Assembly: GCA_958496175.1 (NCBI GenBank)
Contig: OY292274.1
Span: 52,090,630-52,154,629 of the forward strand
Direction of reading: 5' to 3'
From: Sisyra terminalis
Lineage: Eukaryota > Arthropoda > Insecta > Neuroptera > Sisyridae
DNA length: 64,000 bases
Made by a program: the position numbers and the translations under genes. Position 1 is the first letter of the stretch; each line of letters begins with the position of its first letter. The notes beneath the pieces are model-generated. The model was not told the origin of the DNA. It was given only the letters and a program-made list of their open reading frames with translations, and did not search any database. Below are positions 33,785 through 44,780 of the stretch, piece by piece.

Positions 33785-36475
33785 ATGGATCGCAACACAA
33801 CGAATATTAAAATATGCAGCTGGAATGCCAATGGCATACGGGGAAAAGTAGGTGAATTAATAGAATTTATAAACAGAAAACAATTGGACATAATAGGAAT
33901 TAACGAAACAAGACTGAATGCAACCGACAAAATTAAAATAAAAAATTATACAATAGTAAGAAGAGACAGAAGCTCCGCAGCTGGCGGAGTAGCCTTACTT
34001 ATTAGGAATACAGTTCCATTTACGGAAGTCGAATTAAGTGGCGACATTGGATTAGAGTATGTGTGCATCAAATTAAAGAGTCATATACATATAGTTGCCG
34101 GCTACAACAGCCCAAACAGAAAACTAAAAACCGAAGAACTTCGAAAAATATTCGATGTGGCCAACAAAGTCCTATTGATAGGAGATCTCAATGCTCTACA
34201 TCACAGTTGGAACTCTCATATTAACAACCAAAGAGGAAGAGCCATTTATCAATATACTATAAACAACAACTGTACAGTGATGTTCCCAAATCAGCCAACT
34301 CATTTTCCAATGAATAATTCAACACCGACAGCAATAGATATAGCCATTAATAAAAACATCACTAATATAAGCCAGCTCAATGTTTACAACGAGCTTAACT
34401 CGGACCATCTACCAATAAACACCGAAATAGGAGGGGAAGAAAAAAACATACAATCTAAAAGGATGCTTAACTACCAACTGGCAGACTGGACAAAATTCAG
34501 ATTACTCTTAAATCAAAAAATTAAAATTACACCCAATATTAGTACAGCTGAAAAACTCGATCAAGAACTTCAAAGATTTGTCAATATTATACAACATTGC
34601 ATCACATCAACAATACCGAACAAAAATCCATACCGACAAATGGACAAACTGCCGACCGAAATAAAAAATTTAATAAAAGAAAGAAATCATATCAGAAGAA
34701 GGTGGCAAAATACAAGATTAGCCTACTACAAACAGGAAATGAATATACTCAATAACAAAATAGCGACAGAAATAAAACGACATCGTAATGAAACCTGGAC
34801 AAACAAATTAGAAAAACTAAAACCCAACGACAATTCACTATGGAATATGACCAAAATATTGAAAAAAGAATATCATCCAATACCAACACTCAAACATGGA
34901 AACGTGGAAGCCATGTCTGACGTAGATAAAGCCGAATTACTTGCAACCACATTCGAACAAATACACGATATAGACAAACATCCCAATACGGAAGACCAAA
35001 ACTACATCAGCGGAGAGGTACGGAAATTTATCCAAAGTGTACAACCCGAGGGTAAAATGTGTGTCAAATCAAAAAAAGTGAGACAAATAATCAAGGAATT
35101 ACCATCAAAAAAGGCTCCCGGACAGGACGGAATCCAAAATCATATATTAAAAAATCTCAGTCTAAAGGCATTAAAGCAGTTTACTCATATCATAAATGCA
35201 ACCTACAAATTAAAACACTATAGCAAACACTGGAAAACCAGCAATATAATACCCATATTAAAACAGGGGAAGAAACGAAATGAACCAATCAGCTACAGAC
35301 CGATTAGCCTTCTATCTACACTAAGTAAAGTAATGGAAAAAACAATTTTAGAAAAATTAAACAACTTCGAAGATACAAACAAAATTATTCCGGAATATCA
35401 ATTTGGATTTCGACGAAGGCACAACACAGTCCAACAAATAACAAGACTCATAAATGACATCAGTATAGGATTCAATAAAAATCAAACAACAGTATTATTA
35501 CTACTTGACATAGAAAAAGCCTTCGATAGAGTGTGGATAGATGGTTTAATCTACAAAATGATCAAATGTAACTATAATCCAGAAATAATACAACTCATTT
35601 ACTCATATTTAACAAACAGACACTTTAAAGTAACGGTAAACGACAAAAAATCCAAGAAACAGCTAATCAAAGCCGGTGTTCCACAAGGATCCGTCCTGGG
35701 ACCAACATTATTTAACATTTATATACACGACCTACCAATATATCCACAAACGAAACTGGCAGTATTTGCAGACGATACCGCCATTTATGCACACTCATTC
35801 CACGCAATAGTTGCTGCAAAACAAATACAATACCACCTACACGCCTTGGAAACGTACTACGATCTCTGGAAAATCAACCTAAACACGACGAAAACCGAAG
35901 TAGTTATTTTCACAAAAAGTCTCACCAAGGGGAAAATCATTCAAAATATATCGGTAAAAGGAAACACTATAACACCCACAACATCTGCCAAATATTTGGG
36001 TGTGCATTTGGACAATAAACTCACCTACAGACAGCACATCAAACATTGTATTAAAAAAGCATATGGAATATATACAAAACTGTATCCACTACTCATCAGG
36101 GGATCGAAATTAAATCTAAAAAACAAAAAACTAATATACACAGCAATTGTACGACCGATAATACTATATGCAGCACCAGCATGGTGTGGAGCCGCACCGA
36201 CAAACATCCTAAAATTGCAACGATTCCAAAATAAATGCCTAAGAACGATCCTCGGAGGTGATTCCTTCTCAAAAATAAGTCAACTCCATGATGATGCTGA
36301 CATACCAATGATGAGGGACTACATTATGCAACTAGCCGAAAAATTTTACGAAAATCAACTAGACGTAAACGAATTAACAAGAACCGTAACCAAAATCAGA
36401 CAACATAACACACCATTCCAAATAAAGTTTAAACTTCCTTATCAAAACTTAAGAATATTTAATGAACCAATATAA
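33785..36475 (+). CDS. LINE ORF2, AP endonuclease plus reverse transcriptase
   Basis: 896 residues from the ATG at 33785, one frame over from ORF1 and 10 bp after its stop, an arrangement that suggests reinitiation. The N-terminal endonuclease (1-220) keeps WNANGIRGK, the catalytic Glu in INETRLN, GDLNALHHSWN and SDHLP. The reverse transcriptase (about 440-720) keeps KKAPGQDGI, YRPISLLSTLSKVMEK, LLDIEKAFDRVW, GVPQGSVLGP and the catalytic FADD box. It is followed by the thumb motif KYLGVHLDNKLTY. The C-terminus has the usual YAAPAWCGAAP and LQRFQNKCLRTILG strings of the Jockey clade. No stop or frameshift interrupts it, so the enzyme may be active. There is no RNase H domain. Confidence 0.96.
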   Translation: MDRNTTNIKICSWNANGIRGKVGELIEFINRKQLDIIGINETRLNATDKIKIKNYTIVRRDRSSAAGGVALLIRNTVPFTEVELSGDIGLEYVCIKLKSHIHIVAGYNSPNRKLKTEELRKIFDVANKVLLIGDLNALHHSWNSHINNQRGRAIYQYTINNNCTVMFPNQPTHFPMNNSTPTAIDIAINKNITNISQLNVYNELNSDHLPINTEIGGEEKNIQSKRMLNYQLADWTKFRLLLNQKIKITPNISTAEKLDQELQRFVNIIQHCITSTIPNKNPYRQMDKLPTEIKNLIKERNHIRRRWQNTRLAYYKQEMNILNNKIATEIKRHRNETWTNKLEKLKPNDNSLWNMTKILKKEYHPIPTLKHGNVEAMSDVDKAELLATTFEQIHDIDKHPNTEDQNYISGEVRKFIQSVQPEGKMCVKSKKVRQIIKELPSKKAPGQDGIQNHILKNLSLKALKQFTHIINATYKLKHYSKHWKTSNIIPILKQGKKRNEPISYRPISLLSTLSKVMEKTILEKLNNFEDTNKIIPEYQFGFRRRHNTVQQITRLINDISIGFNKNQTTVLLLLDIEKAFDRVWIDGLIYKMIKCNYNPEIIQLIYSYLTNRHFKVTVNDKKSKKQLIKAGVPQGSVLGPTLFNIYIHDLPIYPQTKLAVFADDTAIYAHSFHAIVAAKQIQYHLHALETYYDLWKINLNTTKTEVVIFTKSLTKGKIIQNISVKGNTITPTTSAKYLGVHLDNKLTYRQHIKHCIKKAYGIYTKLYPLLIRGSKLNLKNKKLIYTAIVRPIILYAAPAWCGAAPTNILKLQRFQNKCLRTILGGDSFSKISQLHDDADIPMMRDYIMQLAEKFYENQLDVNELTRTVTKIRQHNTPFQIKFKLPYQNLRIFNEPI

Positions 36476-36986
36476 TGTAAATAAGTGATCTCAAAAGTGC
36501 AAATAGCAGTGATATTAGCATTAATTTTATTAACTCGTTAACTAAATATAGTACTTAGCGTAAGACTTACTATTAATAGCAAATTTATTTTATTTAAACT
36601 TAGTACAAACAGAATATTTATTTTATTTTTCTTAGTTAATTTTAAATGTATTATATGTATATAGAAAACATATACCAAATATGTGCCTTAAAGGGTACAA
36701 AAGTCAATTATTCACATAAGGTTTTTTTCAAACTTTTCCTTGCAAATACTTAAAAGAACAAACTGATAACCAAATATGAACAATGTCGACTGATAACAAT
36801 AAAACCAAACATGTACAAACTAATGTAAAATAATTGCTAAGTGTAGGTAGAACTTATTACGATAAGTAGGAACTACAAAATAAACCAAATATGTATTATA
36901 ACAGTAGCTATATATTTATAACTAAAATGTATTTGCTCTGTACAAAAAGAATAAATAATAAACGATATTTTCACAAAAAAAAAAAA
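36476..36986 (+). other. LINE 3' UTR and poly(A) tail
   Basis: About 500 bp of AT-rich non-coding DNA with repeated ccaaatatg strings, ending ttcac and 12 A residues (36975-36986). The tail abuts the right target duplication, as expected for priming at a nicked target. Confidence 0.85.
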
Positions 36987-36997
36987 GCATCTCGTCC
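36987..36997 (+). repeat. Target site duplication, right copy
   Basis: gcatctcgtcc, identical to 32276-32286. Confidence 0.9.
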
Positions 36998-37077
36998 GAT
37001 CTGCGAAGTTAAGCAACATAGGGCGCGGTCAGTACTTGGATGGGTGACCGCTTGGGAACACCGCGTATCGTTAGACG
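36998..37077 (+). rRNA. 5S rRNA gene, 3' part (nt 41-120)
   Basis: gatctgcgaagttaagcaac through gtacttggatgggtgaccgc to ttagac is clear 5S rRNA. It contains the whole internal control region used by TFIIIA and polymerase III (box A, intermediate element, box C, about nt 50-97). The two parts add up to 120 nt, the normal length. A run of six T and a second T run follow directly. Because the first 40 nt are 4.7 kb away, a normal 5S RNA cannot be made from this copy. Confidence 0.93.
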
Positions 37078-37090
37078 TTTTTTATTTTTT
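37078..37090 (+). terminator. Polymerase III T-run terminator of the 5S gene
   Basis: ttttttattttttg directly after the 5S 3' end: two runs of six T residues. Confidence 0.75.
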
Positions 37091-39817
37091 GAATACAAAG
37101 CTTCTAAAATGCTTCTTTTTTTACATTATTATTTTATTATGACTCCAACTATTCGCACTATATTTAAAGATAAATATTTGAATTTGTAACATTATTTTTT
37201 TATTACTTATTATGTCTCAAATAAAAACCAAACATATTTCTTATGAATACCTAGTATTGTGTTGTGTTGGTTATTTGTTACTTTGCTTTATATATGAAAA
37301 AAATCAGAAAGAGTAATGCAACTTATGTGTTAACTTCAAACTTAAGTATTAAATATAAGTATATTCAGGAACAGTTAGTCTATATTATTATCTGAACATT
37401 TTTTTAAAAAGAAGCTAGGAGATTTGGATATTAAAAAAAATATAAATTACGAGGACACGAATATTAAACAGTGGTTATATTATGAAGAATCATTTTAAAC
37501 TAAACTTTTTACATCCAAATTCTAAGTCGATACCGATAAACTAAACTGCTTCGATTAGCGATTCTTCGGCTCAATCAGTTCGATTTAATTGAATTTAAAT
37601 CGAATTATTGAAATCGTTTTATTGAATTTCATACACTTCATACATTTATTAAACGGTCTTCTTGAAACTAATTGAAAATAATATTATTTTAGTTGATAAC
37701 TAAGGTTGATATTTAAAAGAGTATTTGTAATGTGTTTTTTATTTTCTATTTTAAATATTTTAAGGAATAAGTGTAAACGTCCATTGTTCCTCTTTGAGAA
37801 ATTACACCGAATAATAATTTATATAGTGTTTACCCAAAATAATCTTTATTTAATAGCATTTCTGTGTGTAAAGAATTCATTTTGGCCACTTTTCCTGGTT
37901 TGTAGCAAACAATTTTTACACTCAGATATACTCAGAGAAAAGTACTCTTGGGAATCGAAAGTGGTGTGAAACATACAAGTTAGAAATAAAATTTTATCCA
38001 ACTATTAGAAAATTAAAGAGGGAAAAATTACTTAAGATTTTTTTCCTTAAATTACGAATAATAATTTCTCCCAACCCTGGGCGCAGGCAAAATTTTTTCA
38101 AAGATTAAATTAAATTCAATGAAGAAAAATTGTTCCCAATTTTTGTATCATAAAACTTCACTAATTGGTTATTATTCCTGTGTTTCCTGTCGACCATATT
38201 CCGGCGTCTTTGTTTTTAATTCATTTCAGATTTAATTAAAAAAATGATTACCTAAATCATCAACGATAAATGATTACGTAAATTATTGTTAGTGTAAATT
38301 TTTTGCTTTTGGGTAGAAAAATCGTTGATTTGGATCTGATTTTTTCAAGTAATAAAATGGTCAGTCGAGTGTTCATCTTAAGTCTTCGCGAAAAAGTATC
38401 GATAATTCAGTGGCTGCTGGTGCTTAGGGGATTTAACCTTTTAGCACTCTCAGAAGAATATAGGTATAATTCATTTTTTTTCTTATAATTATTTTATTAT
38501 TGATTCATTACTATTGCTTTTGTTTATTAAGCATGTTGATTTTTAAAATATATTTTTCTGGTAGTCCTTTTCACTGCACCTAAACACCAACAACCGTTTG
38601 CAAAAGTATTGACAATTAATGATCTATGATTGAGTCTTGATAAAGTCCCAAAGGCAACGAAACGTCGTACCAAAATAAAATAAAAAATCATTAAGGAAAA
38701 AACATTGAATATTTTTTTGTCCAAAAGAAATCCTATGAAAATAACTGAATAAATTAGCTAAAATGTTTCTGAGCTTAATATGTCCCTGTTCCCCTTTAAA
38801 TAGCTTTCTGCAAAAATTCTTTGTTTTTGAACGATGAAAATGTTCATAAGTATATCGATAGTAAACTTATTATATTTGAACTGTATATTGTAATATTAAG
38901 TATTTTTTTTTAAGTTTTGGTAGTATTATAACTACATTTTGGAAAATTGATCTTATTTTTTCCGTACTAATATAATAAAAGAAATCTTGATATAGAACCA
39001 TAATCAAATTTAGAATTGTAAGAGTTTTAGATTCAGAACTTTAAGTAATAGTAAAAATTAATATTGAACAAAATTGGAAAAAAAAAATACAAAACCATTT
39101 AATTAATATCTATACATACGTTAGGCATCAGCACATACATGAACAATAGTATATTATTGCCCCTCTTCTTAAAAAATTCCTTTTGTTGTATTAAAAATGT
39201 CAACATTAAATTAGAAAATTTCGAATACCTGAAAAAAAGCTATGGTCATAAATGACAATTGTTTCCTTTGATTTAAGATCATTCATATTTGAAAATCGTT
39301 TAGTGAGGTTTTCTGTGAAAATTGGAATTATTCAAAAAAATCTGATGACACTAACGTATCGATGTATTACTATCGTAATATCGTCAAAGAAGCAATAAAG
39401 ATACTTTGTATAATAATTCCTTACTTTAGAATGAAACACCGCTAAAGTGAACAGTAGGTAAGATTTGACTGCTTAAAATTAGTTTAACATATAATTTTGT
39501 ATTTGAATTCTAAAATAGCTATGCGTGGTAAAGGTTATGACGGGTAGGTATCATTAGTATATACTATTTTAAAAAGTATATAATATATATAAAAAACACA
39601 TGTGTGCAGTTCACACGCGTTAGGAGTGAACTCTTTAAAAACTTAGAAAGGAAATGAGATGAATGTAAAATTTCGAGAGTGGGATAATTGTAGAGTCAAA
39701 TTATGATAATATTGATACCAAATTTAAAAATTACTTTACAATTTATAAACATATTTATTACATTTTTTTTTCAGATTCCGAGTTTGCATTAATAATTGAT
39801 ATAAGAAGCTTATGGTT
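37091..39817. other. AT-rich DNA, nothing firm
   Basis: Around 38640-38680 lies a decayed hammerhead-like string (cttgataaagtcc, then caacgaaacgtcgtacc). No exon could be supported. Confidence 0.4.
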
Positions 39818-40143
39818 ATCACAGCTGTGGGCTCGAAAATCAGTGAAAGGACCTTGAAGAAATTAAAGAGAGGACGATCCTAGCAACAGCCAATCGCAGA
39901 TGGATGGTCGAATATCTGTGAAAGAACGAAGCAGAAAACAAAGAGAAGGCGTTCCCACCAGCAGTGAATCACAGCTATGTGATTGAAAATCAATGAAACA
40001 ACCTTGAAGAAAACAAAGAAATGGCGTTCCTACTAATAGTCAATCGTAGCTGGATTATCAAAAATCAGTGAAGAACCTTGAAGAAAAAAAAAGAGAGGGC
40101 GTTCCCATCAACAGCAAATTATAATTGGATGATCGAAAATTAC
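39818..40143 (+). repeat. 75-bp minisatellite, about 4.3 copies
   Basis: Copies start at 39818, 39893, 39968, 40043 and 40118 (partial), each exactly 75 bp apart. The consensus includes atcacagctg, gaaaatcagtgaa, ccttgaagaaa and ggcgttccca. The period is a multiple of three, but every plus-strand frame has stops, so coding is not supported. Confidence 0.9.
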
Positions 40144-43100
40144 TCCTTATTACATCATATATCGTCAGTTACGGTTTTTGATTTTATTGTTGATACAATG
40201 CGAATGCTACACATCATTAAAATAACTTTGGCCTCATGAAACTCAATAAAAGAGATCATTGTACCTAATACAATATTTACATTGAAATCTGCACTTAAAA
40301 TTGTTAATAATTTGTGAATCTTTGATGTGAAGTTTATTAAATTTTCATTGATAACTTTTTGCGGTCTTTTTAATCTTGCACTCTTGTTTTCTTCTTTTTT
40401 TTGATAATCTTGATAGTATTCTGTATTTGTTTTCGGTGTACTTTGAAAATGTTTATATTAAAATAGTGAAATGTTTATGTAAACAATGCACAATTCACTA
40501 CAGTTGTAAGGACGACTATTCCCAAACAACGTAATACGTTGGTGCCACAAGAAACACTGTACTTTTTTAAATTTCATTCTCTCGTTTATTAAATTATATA
40601 GATTTATATGTTTACCTTTTTTAACTGTCGTTTTTTCGTTTCATTAAATTTCAAGTCCCAACGATACTAAAGAAGTTTTCACTTCAAAAACTTAGGTAGA
40701 TATAGATCATATCAATGGTATAATTAATATGTAATGAGAAAAACGGTTTTCTATAATCAGTGTAGCATATTATATGTAACTATTCACATTAAGTTGAAAA
40801 TCATTCAAATTAACTCAAGTTCTTGTAAGTTAAAGCTCGTGTGGGGTCAGCTTAAAAATTCAGGTAAACATTTTAAATCACATTTAAATATAAATCAACC
40901 TGTTCACAATAGGGGTTAGTAGCCTACATATACAAGTATTATAAGCTTTTTTTATTTTCCAGAAGCGAGAAATTAATAAATAGGAATCAAAGTGCCGGTG
41001 ACCTGACCTGGGTCAGCCTTCCAAATTTGTATCTTTTCACAACGCCATTTTTCAAAAGGGTACCCACTACCTACGTCAAGGGAATACCATATTTCGTCCA
41101 TTCATCGCCACATTACACGTACATGAAGGTTTATTGTTAATAGTGAAAAAAATAAAATAAAATAAAAATACAAACACAGCAATGCCGTTTCGGGGTTGTC
41201 GTGTTTTTGGACGATAATAAATTTTTAACTGGCCCTTTCATAGTATTTATTCTTGTAATACGTATGTAACGAGTTTATAATAAGTCGATAGCGGATAGCC
41301 CCAAAAAAAAAAACAAGCTTACAATTAATTTACATTTAACGCCGTGGACTTTAACCGTTAAATTTATTTAACTTACCTGATGTTATAAATTATTATACTC
41401 TTATGTTTATAAAAAAAGGATAGAAACGTTAAGTATTCACATTTTGCATGTTTTTAATAAAAATTAAAAGTATTAAAATTTTGTAGTGCTAAAATTATAA
41501 AATGGACTTTTGATAGTTTTCTTACTTTCCTGTAGGGACTACAGTTTTGCACCCTTATAAGTAAAGCTTTTTCATTCGTTAGTACCCATTACATATCCAA
41601 GTATATCACAGTGGATATATCAATAATGAAATGTAAAATTAATACTACCTGATGTGGAGAGCCTCTGTCCAAAACTGTCCTGTTCTCATATCAATGATGA
41701 AGGTTCACGTAACCGTTTTAAGGTGGTTTGGAAGAGGGCGAATTACTCGTAAAAGATTACATTACAATATATTATTGTAATATCTATGTACTCGTATTAT
41801 TGTTTGGACTTAACTGGACCAAATGTAAATTAAAAAAGGAATACATTGAACTGTTATTTTTTCCTTTCCATCGAAGGGTATTTTGGACTTTATTGTAACA
41901 AAAACCCTTTTCTTTTTCCAACCAAATAATTCCAAACGATAAATTTTAACCGTTTTAACGGTATTTTCATTTGATTCAACCAATCACCGGTGATTTTAAT
42001 TTTCAAGATCCAAAAATAAGTTGATACCAATTCAATTTCATTATAATGATTTTAACAAAAAACTGTAAACTGTTTTAAAGTTTTAGTGTTAAAATCTTTA
42101 ATCATATAAGGAAATTGACTTAGGCAAATTAAATATATGGAATTGTGATGTAGAATTTGTACAAAATAATCCTTCAAGAATAAAGGTTTTGACGATGTCA
42201 TTAATCAAGTGACCGCAGGTCATCAAGAACTCGTGCACACAAACAACAACCCTCAATTATGATTTCCATTAAATACAACCCCAAACTCAAACCTTTAAAA
42301 ACTCGAAATTCGACTTTATCATTTTAACAATCCGTCAAAAATAAAGCATATAAATAAATATGTACATATACCTTCATCGTGAAATATTTGCACGAATTTC
42401 TCATCATTAAATTTTTGCAATGCCAAATATATTGGTCTTATGAATTGGTACACTAGAAACCCCAACAAAGGTCAACGTGTGATTTTAACAGCTAATGTAA
42501 AAACTATAGGTGAAATTTATTCAAGGATAATTAACACGTCGACATATACGAATAAAAAAGGACCTTCCAACTCTCACCACTCGACTCCATTTAAAATAAA
42601 TCAGGCGAAGTGACCAATGGTCAGTTCTTTTCATATTATATAATCTTGTTAAGGGTAAAAGAATAGATAGTTCAGAGGTGAAATTGTGCCATCTAATTTA
42701 TGCACCCTTGAAAAAAATAATTGCACAATAATTTTTTTATAAATTGAATAAAACATTTAATGTGAAATAAAAATTTTGAACAATCGCAGACTGCTGTTCA
42801 ATCTTCCCCTAACCGAAGATTTGCAAAAAAGTGAGTAGGAAAAAAAAATTTCAAAAATCTTTTAGACACTTGTTCGAAATAATAATAATTACACTTATAT
42901 TATAGTAGTGTCAAAGTGAGTGTTTCCATTCCATACGGATCAGCGCTCACATCGCTTCCCAAATAAAGAAAGCCATCCATGAAGAAAAACAAACTACAAG
43001 GATGAAATTCCCACCGTTCCCGGCTCTTTATATCATCTCTCGTTCATATCGATGATGCGCCTAGATCAGGATCAAAATGATGATGCTGTTTTGAAAACGG

Positions 43101-44199
43101 GACGTTTTGTAACGTTCATCTCTCAAGTGAAAATGAAGAACGGCTCGTATTCAATATAGGCCCATTGTTATTGTCATTTGGGGTGATATTGAAAACGGGT
43201 GAAATGAAAGAAAGAAAAGAAAAAAGTAGAAAATAAAATAAGGGAGGCTTAATAAAGCCACCCCATCTATATCAGTACTATCTGTTGCTGTTACAACAAG
43301 AATGATTGTGAAGATCGCACGTTAAGAAATGGGGATGAAGTAAACGGGACCCCTGGCTTTGGAGATGAGTAACTGCTGAAACAATTAGTTTAGCCTGAGC
43401 AGTTCCTATAAAACATTAAAGGGATGAAACGATGAACGAAAAATAAGGGGAAAATAAAAAGAAGAAAAAAACGAAAAGTAACCCTTAAATTTAATAAGAA
43501 CTTTTTCAATTAAATTTCAAAATTCGCTCAATTTTTTTTTGACGAAAAGTTCACTAATGATGTTTCTAACTACATTCTTTTAACTACAATAATGTCATCA
43601 AGTTTTCGTATTACAAAATATATCAAAAACATTAATCTGTAAATAAATATATTTAAATGGCATTAAAATCTAACATTACATTATTTTATGTTTTATTTTC
43701 CAGTGACAGTTGTGCATTACTTATAATAATACCTTACAAAAATAAAGAGCTTTTAAAATAGTCGTTTAACTATTAAACTTTCTTTAAAATATCTATAATG
43801 AAACTACTAAATGAAGTTAAAGGAATTTAAATTCATAAATAACAAAGTATTGTAATAATTCAGCAAAGAAAAAAATGCAGAACATTACGGATTTGAATAA
43901 AACATCAATTTATATTTTGCAACACAATATATTTTAATGATTACAAAACATTCAATTTACATATTATCAATATTCTATGGTTATTTCCGGAAAATTTAGG
44001 AATTATAACTTTCAATTTTCAATTTCAAGTTTCAATTTTGAATTTTGAGAACTTATGCAATGGGAAAAAAAGGAATGTACTTTTTTCCTTTGCACAAAGT
44101 GAATCTGACGAAATATAGAAACCTAAATGAAACTATCCTTTGAAATCAACCATGTAATGCTGTTTAAGTGTTTGAAATTTAAATTAAAATTAATTTTTT
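40144..44199. other. Gene-free stretch, mixed composition
   Basis: There are GC-richer patches (for example 40995-41130 and 42900-43400) in AT-rich DNA. No long frame, splice pattern or RNA gene was seen. Such patches may be conserved regulatory DNA, but the sequence alone does not show it. Confidence 0.4.
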
Positions 44200-44780
44200 T
44201 CTTGCTTATGTATTTCGACCACCAAGTAATCTTAATCAGTGACCATTAAATAGTATTGGAAGGAATTGACCATAATTTTTCTAAGATCCCTAAGACCCAA
44301 TATTGCATGACCAATTCTGATGAAGATTGCTTGAAAATCTTATATATTTATCCACAAAATACATGCTATGTTTAAAAATGACTTTTGTTAAATTATATTT
44401 CATATAATTTCTTCTACTATGTAGTTTTATACATTACTTGTAAATGTGTGTGTGGTAACGCAAATCTTAAATTAAGTAGATATTCGAGGATTTAAAAACA
44501 AACGCTTAATTAAGCACTTCATTAATTTTCTAAAAAATCCTGTATGAAAAATATACAAAATATATTATAGTCTAATTTATGAAATTTTTATTTATAAAAG
44601 TAAACTAGAAACATAAATTTGAACATAAGCTTAAACACGTATGATGTATGACGTATCGTCTCAGGTACATATTTCGATGGCCAAGTAACCTTCTTGAGCT
44701 TTTGTGAAAATTTATGTTTTTAGTTAACTTTTAGTAAATTAAATTTGATAAATTTGACTACAATATATTTTATGCAGTAT
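44200..44780. mobile_element. Decayed foldback element related to 4164-4530
   Basis: It has ends like cataaatttgaac and, inverted, cataaattttcac, and three copies of the hammerhead-like module: 44205-44245 (-), 44328-44362 (+) and 44665-44703 (-). All keep an agatt or aggtt stem followed by acttgg/gcttga and usually GAAATA. The arms have diverged more than in the 4.2-kb copy. Confidence 0.55.

Larger units (their letters stand above)
32287..36986 (+). mobile_element. Jockey-type LINE inserted in a 5S rRNA gene
   Basis: This 4.7-kb non-LTR retrotransposon is bounded by an identical 11-bp duplication. From 5' to 3' it has 18 nt of 5S-like sequence, a tRNA D-arm-like stretch, a short 5' UTR, ORF1 (Gag-like, three zinc knuckles), ORF2 (endonuclease plus reverse transcriptase), a 0.5-kb 3' UTR and 12 A residues. 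Long intact frames and a perfect duplication point to a recent insertion. There is no RNase H region after the reverse transcriptase, as in Jockey-clade elements. Such elements copy their RNA directly into nicked chromosomal DNA. Most Jockey elements are not site-specific, so the 5S location is notable. Confidence 0.95.

Noticed and set aside
36891..37142. 83-codon plus-strand frame across the LINE tail and 5S
   Set aside because: It spans the poly(A) and 5S rRNA sequence, so it cannot be a protein gene.
39818..40143. CRISPR array
   Set aside because: The units are contiguous 75-bp tandem repeats without unique spacers, in an animal genome.
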